Assembly (NCBI GenBank): GCA_900540905.1
Contig: UQHR01000036.1
Span: forward strand, 1 to 22,059
Direction: 5' to 3'
Length of the DNA stretch: 22,059 nt
Origin: an uncultured Collinsella sp.
GTDB lineage: Bacteria; Actinomycetota; Coriobacteriia; Coriobacteriales; Coriobacteriaceae
Shown: in pieces, positions 15,351-21,997 of the stretch
How positions within the stretch are numbered: position 1 is the stretch's first letter
Layout: each line of letters begins with the position of its first letter
Translations under genes and position numbers: made by a program
The notes under the pieces: model-generated
What the model was told of the DNA's origin: nothing
What the model saw: the letters and a program-made list of their open reading frames with translations, nothing else
Databases searched by the model: none

Positions 15351-15386
15351 CCCGGGTTCGACATAGAGTCGGCCCGGGCATCTTTA
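15351..15386 (+). terminator. Hairpin between thiC and thiD
   Basis: GCCCGGG (15351-15357) pairs with CCCGGGC (15373-15379), with further pairing toward the loop, and ATCTTTATAAT follows. It could end the thiC transcript. A TATAAT at 15385-15390 inside the trailing sequence could be the -10 of a thiD promoter, though no clear -35 is visible. A weaker stem, TCGCCGC with GCGGCGA, lies at about 15260-15284. Confidence 0.5.
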
Positions 15387-15436
15387 TAATGCTGGCTTAT
15401 AGACCCATTTGATTCCGACCGAACAAGGGAGCGAAC

Positions 15437-16267
15437 ATGGATCGCAGTAAGGTACCTGCCGTTCTATCCATCGCAGGATCCGATTCCAGCGGTGGCGCCG
15501 GCATTCAGGCCGACATCAAGACCATCACGGCGCACCGCCTGTATGCCGAGACGGCCATCACCGCCATCACCGCACAAAACACGCTCGGTGTCATCGCCGT
15601 GCAGAATATCTCCCCTGATATCGTCGCTGCGCAGATCGACGCCGTATTTGACGATATCCGCCCCAACGCCGTCAAGATTGGCATGGTTTCCTCTGCCGAG
15701 ATTATCGATGTTATCGCCGACCGCCTGAGCGCCTGGAACGCGACAAACGTGGTAGTCGACCCCGTCATGGTCGCCACCTCGGGCGCGCGGCTGATTGCCG
15801 AAGATGCCGCCGAGGCGCTCACGCGTCGCCTGTTCCCACTGGCGACGGTTATCACGCCCAATATTCCCGAGGCCATGGCCCTGCTCGACTATGAGGTCGA
15901 CTCCGAGCGCACGCAGCAAAATGCTGCCATGCTCCTCACCCGCCGCTTTGGCTGCGCGTCCCTCGTTAAGGGCGGGCATCTTGTCAACGAGGCCAACGAT
16001 GTACTGGCCGAACCCGCACCACTCGATGATGAGGGCAACCACCTAGGCGATCCGCTCACCACGTGGTTCCGCCACAAGCGTATTGAGACCGACAACACGC
16101 ACGGCACCGGCTGCACGCTCTCGTCCGCCATCGCCTGCGCGCTGGCCCAGGGCATGGATCTTGCCGACGCCGTCAATGCGGGCAAGGCATACCTGACAGG
16201 CGCTCTGGCCGCCGGCTTTGACATGGGCAAAGGTTCCGGCCCTGTCAACCACATGTGGCAGTATTAA
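15437..16267 (+). CDS. thiD: Hydroxymethylpyrimidine / phosphomethylpyrimidine kinase
   Basis: This 276-residue ribokinase-fold enzyme phosphorylates HMP and HMP-phosphate to HMP-pyrophosphate for thiamine synthesis. The N-terminus VLSIAGSDSSGGAGIQADIK is the family signature. The C-terminal DNTHGTGCTLSSAIA (around 220-230) carries the anion-hole glycines and the Asp/Cys ATP site. AAGGGAGC precedes the ATG. Its position downstream of riboswitch-controlled thiC supports ThiD rather than the related pyridoxal kinase PdxK, although ThiD-family enzymes can act on both. The gene converges on the SGNH hydrolase gene. Confidence 0.94.
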   Translation: MDRSKVPAVLSIAGSDSSGGAGIQADIKTITAHRLYAETAITAITAQNTLGVIAVQNISPDIVAAQIDAVFDDIRPNAVKIGMVSSAEIIDVIADRLSAWNATNVVVDPVMVATSGARLIAEDAAEALTRRLFPLATVITPNIPEAMALLDYEVDSERTQQNAAMLLTRRFGCASLVKGGHLVNEANDVLAEPAPLDDEGNHLGDPLTTWFRHKRIETDNTHGTGCTLSSAIACALAQGMDLADAVNAGKAYLTGALAAGFDMGKGSGPVNHMWQY

Positions 16268-16276
16268 GATTCGCAG

Positions 16277-16321
16277 CCCAAGCCACCGCAAAGGCGCCCG
16301 CCCCCTTTGCGGTGGCTTGGG
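16277..16321. terminator. Perfect 18-bp hairpin between convergent genes
   Basis: CCCAAGCCACCGCAAAGG (16277-16294) pairs perfectly with 16304-16321 around a 9-base C-rich loop. It fills the gap between the thiD stop (16267) and the hydrolase stop (16328). No U tract follows on either strand, so it fits a bidirectional, U-tract-free 3'-end hairpin. Confidence 0.7.
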
Positions 16322-16327
16322 GTCGCG

Positions 16328-16987
16328 CTACTCTCCGAGCATCTCTTGGAGCTTGGCTGCCACGGCGTGACCCAGGCTCTCATGGCTTTCGGGCATCATA
16401 TGCAGATAGTCGATATCGCCCGGCTCGGCAAAGTCGGCGGCATTCAAAAAGTCGCAGCCAAACTGCTCAGCCACATGCGCGTAGTACTCACCAAAATGTT
16501 CCGAGGCTTCTACGGAATGCTCGTCAAAATCGGTCATATATACGTCGGCGATCTGCGGCTTAATCTTGATAGGCGCCATCAGCAGAATGCGCGGACAAGG
16601 CGCAGCGTCGGTCCACGGAAACGCGCGGACGGCGCGAATCAGCGCCATGGCGCCACGAGTGATATCGGCAGCCGTCACGTTAAAGACCGTCTTGCAGTCG
16701 TTGGTGCCCAGCATGATCACAATGGCGTCCAGCGGCTTATGGGCCTCGAGCATCATCGGAAGCGCGCGAATGCCGTTAAGATTGGTGTCCAGATGGCACA
16801 TGTCGTCGCGTACCGTCGTGCGGCCGTTGAGGCCTTCTTCAATTACATGCCAGCCCTCGCCTAAGTCACGTTGGGCCACGCCACACCAGCGCACATCCCG
16901 CGCATAGCGCACCGCGGTGCCGTCGCGCATGCCCGCCGGATCGTAACCATAGGTGTTGCTGTCGCCAAAGCATAGAACGTTTTTCAT
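16328..16987 (-). CDS. SGNH/GDSL-family hydrolase (esterase or acyl-thioesterase-like)
   Basis: This 219-residue protein has all four SGNH blocks: FGDSNTYG with nucleophile Ser10, GLNGRT (Asn55), LGTND (Asn96) and DYLHMMPESH with catalytic Asp193 and His196. It has no signal peptide, so it is probably cytoplasmic. Close relatives are called arylesterases or acyl-CoA thioesterases; the substrate cannot be told. AAGGAAGGG precedes the ATG. The terminator of the upstream PARG-like gene ends only about 15 bases before this ATG, so its own promoter is unclear. Confidence 0.9.
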   Translation of the reverse strand: MKNVLCFGDSNTYGYDPAGMRDGTAVRYARDVRWCGVAQRDLGEGWHVIEEGLNGRTTVRDDMCHLDTNLNGIRALPMMLEAHKPLDAIVIMLGTNDCKTVFNVTAADITRGAMALIRAVRAFPWTDAAPCPRILLMAPIKIKPQIADVYMTDFDEHSVEASEHFGEYYAHVAEQFGCDFLNAADFAEPGDIDYLHMMPESHESLGHAVAAKLQEMLGE

Positions 16988-17002
16988 CGTAAGCCCTTCC
17001 TT

Positions 17003-17040
17003 TTAGTAAAAAGCCGGCGGGAGCAGCCTCTCCCGCCGGC
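17003..17040 (-). terminator. Intrinsic terminator of the PARG-like gene
   Basis: GCCGGCGGGAG (17013-17023) pairs perfectly with 17030-17040. On the minus strand it is followed by CTTTTTACTAAAA. It lies between the PARG-like stop (17067) and the SGNH hydrolase start (16987), directly before the latter's ribosome-binding site. Confidence 0.85.
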
Positions 17041-17066
17041 TCGACCCATCTGTCAACACGTACCGG

Positions 17067-18218
17067 TTACAGGTACTTGCGCCAATCGTCCTCGTCCTCA
17101 TCATCCTCGGTAGCAGCCTGGGCCTGCTCGGCGGCGCGAGCTGCCGCAGCGCGAGCGGCAACCTGAGCATAGGACTCCTCGTTGCGCTCGGGGAAGTTTG
17201 CCAGCACGTGCTCGAACTTGGCAAAATCCTCATCCCAGCGCGTAGAAGGCACGGCAAAGAAGACTTGCTTGACCTTAAAGTCGCCCGACGCGAGCTCCTT
17301 GCGGAAGAGCTCGGCCACGGCCTCTGCGTCAAAGCCGTTGTTGTCGCAGCCCCAAGCACCCAGCACGAGCTTCTCGCGACCCAGCTCGTCGCAGATGGCA
17401 AGCACAAAGCGAATGCGGTCGCGCAGGGCATCCAGCAGAGCATCGTCGCTCACGCGATACTCCTGGCGGGCGCGCTTAACGTTGGGCGCGGCGGCCACGA
17501 TCACGTCGGCGTATGCATGCACGTGGTTGCGGTCGAAGCGCACCGCAGGCACCACTAGGGCGCGGTTACGATAGAGCTCGCAGTTGATGTTGCGGCGACG
17601 GTTCTCGCCGTACCATTTGCGCTGCTTATCGAGAACGTTGTACAGATACGAATCGGCGCACAGTGTGGCCTCCTGGCCCAGATAACCCTGAATATAGCCA
17701 CCGCCCGGGTTGGTGAACGAGGCAAAGGCGAGCACGGCCATGTCGCAGAACTGCGCATAGCCACGACCGTTGTCCAAGATGGCCTGCGTGGCGGAGGCAT
17801 CGAGTACGGTGACCTCAGGCAGAGACGCAGCAGGCTCCTCAGCAGGCGCGGACTCAGCTTCGGCGATTTCCTCGGCAGGCTCCTCGACGGGCTCAGGAGC
17901 TGCCTCGGTCTCGGGCGCTGCCTCGCTCTCGGGTGCTGCCTCGACCTCGGCAGCCTCCGCGCCCTCGACGTCCTCGGCAATCTGTTCTTCGGTGGTCACA
18001 GCACTCTGAACCTTGGCCTTCATCGCCGAGACAAAGCCGGCAGGCATACCGTCAAACTCGCGAACACCGGCAAGCGAACGCTCGATATCCTTGGCGCACG
18101 CTTCGGACACAGTTGCCACGTGACGCTCGGCGGCCTTGGCACGGCCCTCGCGCTTGGGATTGGGCTGACCCGCTCGGTTGGACCTGCGGTTACGGTTCCT
18201 GTTGTCGACGTCTGCCAT
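17067..18218 (-). CDS. Microbial PARG-like (TIGR02452/DUF2263) macrodomain protein with altered active site
   Basis: This 383-residue protein belongs to the microbial-type poly(ADP-ribose) glycohydrolase group, which removes ADP-ribose from proteins. Domains in order: a basic, Arg/Asn-rich start (1-35); a helical piece matching the family N-terminus (about 30-75); an Ala/Glu/Pro-rich, probably disordered acidic linker (about 81-133); the macrodomain (about 135-345); and an acidic tail. The signature GGG-X7-QEE is present as GGG (172-174) and QEA (182-184), so the second glutamate, the catalytic one in characterised enzymes as I recall, is alanine. The later GAWGCG-F-GN stretch reads GAWGCDNNGFD (287-297). 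It may be an ADP-ribose reader or have changed chemistry. AAAGGTGAC precedes the ATG at 18218. No ADP-ribosyltransferase gene is nearby. Confidence 0.8.
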   Translation of the reverse strand: MADVDNRNRNRRSNRAGQPNPKREGRAKAAERHVATVSEACAKDIERSLAGVREFDGMPAGFVSAMKAKVQSAVTTEEQIAEDVEGAEAAEVEAAPESEAAPETEAAPEPVEEPAEEIAEAESAPAEEPAASLPEVTVLDASATQAILDNGRGYAQFCDMAVLAFASFTNPGGGYIQGYLGQEATLCADSYLYNVLDKQRKWYGENRRRNINCELYRNRALVVPAVRFDRNHVHAYADVIVAAAPNVKRARQEYRVSDDALLDALRDRIRFVLAICDELGREKLVLGAWGCDNNGFDAEAVAELFRKELASGDFKVKQVFFAVPSTRWDEDFAKFEHVLANFPERNEESYAQVAARAAAARAAEQAQAATEDDEDEDDWRKYL

Positions 18219-18284
18219 AAGTGGTCACCTTTCTCGGTCTCTGCCGCTATCGGCTTTTCCCATCCATGATACCCCGCCGCGTAC

Positions 18285-18310
18285 AAAAAAGACGGCCCCG
18301 AAGGACCGCC
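18285..18310 (-). terminator. Intrinsic terminator of the Bax-inhibitor-1 family gene
   Basis: On the minus strand GGCGGTCC and GGGCCGTC pair (8 bp, two G-U) around a stable TTCG tetraloop, followed by six T residues. It starts about 45 bases after the gene's stop codon. A TATCAT just downstream (18271-18266) could be the -10 of the PARG-like gene. Confidence 0.85.
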
Positions 18311-18356
18311 TTTCGCATCGATTTACACGCACGGCAAGCACCGCCGCAATTCGCCA

Positions 18357-19052
18357 CTAGTCGCGACGGCCAAGGATGTTCAGGATGCGCAAGAACACGT
18401 TGATAATGTCCACGAACAGATTGGACGCCATGAGCACGGCGTTGGGCAGCGTAGGCGGCACCGTCGTGGCAACATAGGTGTCGTAGCCAATAAAGCCGGC
18501 GAACACCACGATCACGATCAGGTCGGTGATGGTCTGCGAGACGCCCATGAACATCAGCACGATCTCAACCAGAATAGTGGCGAGCAGAATGCCAAAACCG
18601 ATGCCATATACGCGCTGGAAAAACTTGGGGAACGTCACGCCCAAGGCGCCAAAGACAAAGGTGATGGCGGCCGTGGCGATAAAGGCAGTGTTGATGGTGG
18701 GCAGGTCGTAGTTGGCAAGGCCAAACGACGCGGTCAGGCCAAAGGTGCTCGCAAAGATTACGTAGCCCACAAGGGATAGGCCCACGGACTGCTTGCTGGC
18801 GGCGGCCGACATCATGACCATGCCGACGATGGTCAAAATAAATGAGCCAAAGACCAGCGGCAAAGCGGCGCCGCTCATCATCATGCGGGCAAACGCCATG
18901 GTGCTCGTAAAGTAAGCACCAGCGCCCATGGCACAAAAGCCCAAGAAGATGAGGGCAGACATGGCAAGATTGTACGCACGCGGCGACATCTCCTTGGCAC
19001 GGCTTGCGCCGGCCTCGATGGGGCCGTTCTGATAGCCCTGGATATCGTTCAT
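18357..19052 (-). CDS. Bax inhibitor-1 / YccA-family membrane protein
   Basis: This 231-residue protein has a short cytoplasmic N-terminus followed by about seven hydrophobic membrane segments from residue 28 on. Family features are the GYDTYV stretch in the sixth/seventh segment region and the C-terminal LFVDIINVFLRILNILGRRD with conserved aspartates and basic end. Relatives form pH-sensitive calcium leak channels (BsYetJ) or modulate FtsH (YccA); which applies here is unknown. The ATG at 19052 follows AAAGGACG. It lies downstream of the small conserved gene on the same strand, with a terminator-like hairpin in its leader. Confidence 0.92.
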   Translation of the reverse strand: MNDIQGYQNGPIEAGASRAKEMSPRAYNLAMSALIFLGFCAMGAGAYFTSTMAFARMMMSGAALPLVFGSFILTIVGMVMMSAAASKQSVGLSLVGYVIFASTFGLTASFGLANYDLPTINTAFIATAAITFVFGALGVTFPKFFQRVYGIGFGILLATILVEIVLMFMGVSQTITDLIVIVVFAGFIGYDTYVATTVPPTLPNAVLMASNLFVDIINVFLRILNILGRRD

Positions 19053-19066
19053 AATTTCGTCCTTTC

Positions 19067-19088
19067 AAAAAGTGCCGTGAAAGACGGC
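19067..19088 (-). terminator. Short terminator-like hairpin just before the Bax-inhibitor-1 family gene
   Basis: GCCGT (19078-19074) and ACGGC (19088-19084) form a 5-bp stem on either strand. On the minus strand ACTTTTTG follows, then the AAAGGACG ribosome-binding site. A TACAAT at 19118-19113 upstream of the hairpin could be a -10 element with a poor -35. The hairpin may end the preceding gene or sit inside the leader of the next one. Confidence 0.35.
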
Positions 19089-19136
19089 GCAGCAGGTGAC
19101 AAGATTCCTGTCATTGTACCCGAATGCCGTACGTCC

Positions 19137-19475
19137 TTACCCACGGCGCTCGCCCTCGAGCGTACGATCAAAGGCCCAGACCCACCAACGCATCACGTGC
19201 GCCTGCGAGCCGTCCGCCCGCTCGCGCGTCTGGTCCTCCAGATACAACTCGGTCGCGTGCCCGCCAAAACGCACCTTATAGGTCGCCGTACGGATGCCGT
19301 GGACCGTCAGGCCAAACCCGGTGGTCGAGATAATTTCATCGATTGTAAAACAACGTCCGTCGACCCAGCAGACGGCGACTGGCACGACTTGTCCGCCCGC
19401 GAGGATGCGAGCCACGACGTCCACATACTGCTTGTGTACGCGCCGAGTTTTGCCGTCTGTCTGTCGATATTCCAT
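19137..19475 (-). CDS. Conserved small protein of unknown function, probably leaderless
   Basis: This 112-residue protein (MEYRQTDGKT...) has no signal peptide or membrane segment. It is rich in beta-like stretches: VPVAVCWVDGRCFTIDEII, TYKVRFGGHATELYLED and AHVMRWWVWAFDRT. From memory it resembles short conserved proteins in Gram-positive bacteria with a 'W-x-DGR-x-F-x-ID' core; no function is known to me. The frame is open 29 codons further upstream, but no ribosome-binding site supports longer starts. At the chosen ATG an AGGAGG lies only one base away, too close to use, and a good promoter places the transcript start at or near the ATG. Confidence 0.75.
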   Translation of the reverse strand: MEYRQTDGKTRRVHKQYVDVVARILAGGQVVPVAVCWVDGRCFTIDEIISTTGFGLTVHGIRTATYKVRFGGHATELYLEDQTRERADGSQAHVMRWWVWAFDRTLEGERRG

Positions 19476-19482
19476 GCCTCCT

Positions 19483-19512
19483 ATTATCGAACGCATGTTT
19501 GCATGTTGTAAA
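19483..19512 (-). promoter_or_regulatory. Promoter with leaderless geometry for the 112-residue gene
   Basis: On the minus strand TTTACA (19512-19507) and GATAAT (19488-19483) are 18 bases apart. The -10 ends 7 bases before the ATG, so transcription should begin at or next to the start codon. The spacer contains two copies of ACATGC in direct repeat, which could be a binding site. Confidence 0.6.
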
Positions 19513-19663
19513 GCGAACAGACTGTGGTTTTGGAGTGTCGTAGTAATCGCACGTGTCCGCATGGCGTGTTAGCAAAAAGAACACCCGCGGTCAACAGGGC
19601 TAATATTCAATTTTAGTGCCAAAAAGTTCACTTCTCCCATCAGAACTCGGTAAAGAAACCCGC

Positions 19664-19695
19664 AGGAGGTGATACGATTTATCATGTTTTTGTAA
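19664..19695 (+). promoter_or_regulatory. Perfect anti-16S sequence and three-codon mini-ORF upstream of pit
   Basis: AGGAGGTGAT (19664-19673) matches the full complement of the 16S rRNA 3' end but lies 52 bases before the pit start. The first ATG after it (19684-19686), 14 bases from AGGAGG, opens a frame of Met-Phe-Leu-stop that is in phase with pit. It could be a ribosome standby site, a minimal leader ORF or chance. Confidence 0.3.
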
Positions 19696-19725
19696 CGTGC
19701 CTGCAAACTTCGAGAAAGCCCATAT

Positions 19726-20775
19726 ATGGACGTAACGTTCTCAACCTTCCTCGGCCAAATTGTGTCGAACCCAGTCCTTGCCGTCACCGTGATCCTCGCG
19801 TTGGGCGCCATCTTCGTCAATGGATGGACCGACGCGCCCAACGCCATCGCGACCTGCGTCACTACGCGTTGCATGCCCGCCCGCGCCGCCATTCTCATGA
19901 GCGCCGCATTCAACTTCCTCGGCGTGCTCATCATGACGCACTTTAACGCGAGCGTCGCCAACACCATCTCACATATCGTCGACTTTGGCGGAAACAGCAC
20001 CATGGCGCTCGCCTGCCTGTGCGCGGCGCTGTTCTCCATCGTCGTCTACGGCGCCACAGCGTCGCGTTTTGGCATCCCCACCTCGCAAAGCCACAGCCTT
20101 ATCGCCGGCCTGACCGGTGCCGCCATCGCCCTCGGCGGCGCGAGCAGCGTCAACGTCCACGAGTGGATGAAGGTCATCTACGGCCTGGCGCTCTCCATCG
20201 GCCTGGGCTTTGTTATGGGCTGGGTCCTGTGCAAGCTCGTCTCGATTCTTTTCGCCGCCGCCAACAGGCGACGTGCCAATGTCTTCTTTAAATACGCTCA
20301 GATCGCGAGCGCCGCGGCCATGAGCTTTATGCACGGCGCGCAGGATGGACAGAAGTTCATCGGCGTGCTCTTTTTAGGCGTGGCCTTCGCCAACGGCCAG
20401 ACGAGCATCGGCGATGCCGGCATCCCCATCTGGATTATGCTGCTGTGCTCGGCCACTATGGGTATCGGCACCAGCGTGGGCGGCGAGCGCATCATCAAGT
20501 CCGTCGGCCAGAGCATGGTCAAGCTCGAGAAGTATCAGGGCTTCTCTGCCGACCTCGCAGGCGCCGCGAACTTGCTGCTTGCCACCCTTACCGGCATCCC
20601 CGTGTCCTCCACGCACATCAAAACCTGCGCCATCATGGGCGTCGGCGCCGTCAAGCGCCTTTCGGCCATCAACTTCGGCGTGGTCAAGGACATGATGTTC
20701 ACCTGGTTCTTCACCTTCCCCGCCTGCGGACTCATCAGCTTTGTCATGGCCAAGCTGTTCATGATGTTCCTCTAG
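19726..20775 (+). CDS. pit: Inorganic phosphate transporter, Pit family
   Basis: This 349-residue protein with about ten membrane segments imports phosphate, usually as a metal-phosphate complex, using the ion gradient. Both halves of the internal duplication are visible: GWTDAPNAIAT (33-43) with GIPTSQSHSLIAG (116-128), and MHGAQDGQK (202-210) with GIPVSSTHIKT (290-300). The ATG at 19726 follows a weak GAGAAAG, while a perfect Shine-Dalgarno sequence lies far upstream. It is followed after 67 bases by a DUF47/PhoU-like gene, the usual partner, and the two probably form an operon. I found no clear PHO box. Confidence 0.94.
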   Translation: MDVTFSTFLGQIVSNPVLAVTVILALGAIFVNGWTDAPNAIATCVTTRCMPARAAILMSAAFNFLGVLIMTHFNASVANTISHIVDFGGNSTMALACLCAALFSIVVYGATASRFGIPTSQSHSLIAGLTGAAIALGGASSVNVHEWMKVIYGLALSIGLGFVMGWVLCKLVSILFAAANRRRANVFFKYAQIASAAAMSFMHGAQDGQKFIGVLFLGVAFANGQTSIGDAGIPIWIMLLCSATMGIGTSVGGERIIKSVGQSMVKLEKYQGFSADLAGAANLLLATLTGIPVSSTHIKTCAIMGVGAVKRLSAINFGVVKDMMFTWFFTFPACGLISFVMAKLFMMFL

Positions 20776-20842
20776 TCAAACCGAGCGTCCATCCGGACTG
20801 CAATGCTTCGCCCACCCGTCTTCGCCTCGAAAGGACCCACCC

Positions 20843-21466
20843 ATGGCAAAGAAACCCGATTCGTTCTACTTTGACAACTACGTTGCCTGCGCCGACCTAG
20901 CCGTACAGGCTGCCGAGCTGCTCACCAAGATTTTCGAGAACTTCAATCCCGCGAAGATTCACGATATGCTCGACAAGATGCACTCAATCGAGCATGCGGC
21001 CGACAAGAAGCACCATGAGCTTGAAGACGCCCTGCTCACGGCCTTTATCACCCCGCTCGAGCGCGAGGACCTGGACCTGATGAGCTGCTCACTCGACACC
21101 GTGCTCGACCGTATCGAGGGCGTAGTGCAGCGCGTCTACTTCACCAACATCCAGAGCATCCATCCCGACGCCATCGTCATCGCCCACAAGGTGACTGACG
21201 CCTGCCGCGCCATGAAAGACCTGATGGTCGAGCTGCCCAACTACCGCAAGTCCAAGACCCTGCGCGAACTCGTCATCCAGATCAACACCATCGAGTCCGA
21301 AGCCGACGAGCTCTATATCAACGCCATGCGCAACCTGCACGTTAACGGCAAGGACCCGCTCGAGGTCATCGCCTGGCGTGACGTGTACGCCTTCCTGGAG
21401 TACTGCGCTGACTGCTGTGAGAATGTGGCCGATGTCGTGGATTCGATTGTCATGAAGAACAGTTAA
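20843..21466 (+). CDS. DUF47 / PhoU-like Pit-accessory protein
   Basis: This 207-residue, almost wholly helical cytoplasmic protein belongs to the DUF47 (TIGR00153-like) group related to PhoU. It has the repeated acidic/His pattern expected for metal-binding helical bundles, for example HSIEHAADKKHHELEDALL in the first half and NTIESEADELYINAMRNL in the second, then EYCADCCENVADVVDSIV at the end. Such proteins sit next to pit genes and are thought to control phosphate uptake. CGAAAGGACC precedes the ATG. No terminator with a U tract follows, but a long inverted repeat begins 3 bases after the stop codon. Confidence 0.92.
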   Translation: MAKKPDSFYFDNYVACADLAVQAAELLTKIFENFNPAKIHDMLDKMHSIEHAADKKHHELEDALLTAFITPLEREDLDLMSCSLDTVLDRIEGVVQRVYFTNIQSIHPDAIVIAHKVTDACRAMKDLMVELPNYRKSKTLRELVIQINTIESEADELYINAMRNLHVNGKDPLEVIAWRDVYAFLEYCADCCENVADVVDSIVMKNS

Positions 21467-21468
21467 TT

Positions 21469-21582
21469 GGGGATACGCGTCCCATCGGCGAAGGCCCGGC
21501 ACCTATTTGCTTTCTCACTCCGACTGCACGGCAGAGTCGTTCGAAAGTAAATAGGTGTCGGGCCTTCGCCTTACGTATCACC
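21469..21582. repeat. 114-base long inverted repeat after the DUF47 gene
   Basis: The 28-base arm 21487-21514 (GGCGAAGGCCCGGCACC..., ending TTTGCTTTC) pairs with 21543-21570. The only two deviations are G-U pairs in the plus-strand RNA and C-A mismatches in the minus-strand RNA. An outer stem pairs 21469-21477 with 21574-21582 with one mismatch, and an inner hairpin (CGA-CTGC/GCAG-TCG) caps the loop. It lies between the convergent DUF47 and GIY-YIG-like genes and has the same two-tier design as the element at 7717-7842, though a different sequence. Confidence 0.8.
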
Positions 21583-21658
21583 ATTGGAACTTTGGCTGAT
21601 GGGTTGGGCGCGCTGTAGACGCTGTTGACGGGGCCGTTAATACCCTATTGGTCACTTC

Positions 21659-21997
21659 TTACAATTTTCTTGCTGATGGATTTTCAAGGAAACACAGCTC
21701 CAGTAAATCCTTTAAATCGCTCGCTTTTACATCCGACATATTTTCGTATTCCAGTTCACAGACAGTGAAAAATTCGAACTCTTTTTCACCATAGGTATTC
21801 CAAAGTTCTTGCAATCTCTTATTTCTATGATTGCCGCTTTTTAACTCAAAGCCATGACGGTTAAACCATGTACTACCATCACGAGAGCTATCAAAGAATT
21901 GCTCTCCAGTTGCAATGCACTTAACACAAAATACACCCATCACTGGATGACGTTCTTTCCATTCGGACACGAGTTCTTTCTTTTTTGATTTATCCAT
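21659..21997 (-). CDS. GIY-YIG-like protein with degenerate catalytic motif
   Basis: This 112-residue protein begins MDKSKKKELVSEWKERHP, then MGVFCVKCIATGEQFFDSSRD, where the GIY and YIG positions read GVF and FFD. GNHRNKRLQELWNTYGEKEFEF follows and matches the usual second half of small GIY-YIG-like proteins. The tyrosines of the nuclease motif are absent, so cleavage activity is doubtful. The start at 21997 fits the family I remember, though its ribosome-binding site is weak. The frame stays open for 20 more codons, to an ATG at 22057 at the window edge. The gene and its flank are plainly more AT-rich than everything to the left, suggesting recent acquisition or a different genomic neighbourhood beyond the window. 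Confidence 0.75.
   Translation of the reverse strand: MDKSKKKELVSEWKERHPVMGVFCVKCIATGEQFFDSSRDGSTWFNRHGFELKSGNHRNKRLQELWNTYGEKEFEFFTVCELEYENMSDVKASDLKDLLELCFLENPSARKL

Noticed and set aside
19626..19643. Possible PHO box (GTTCACT) upstream of pit
   Set aside because: Only one half-site; the second repeat expected 11 bases away reads CCATCAG.
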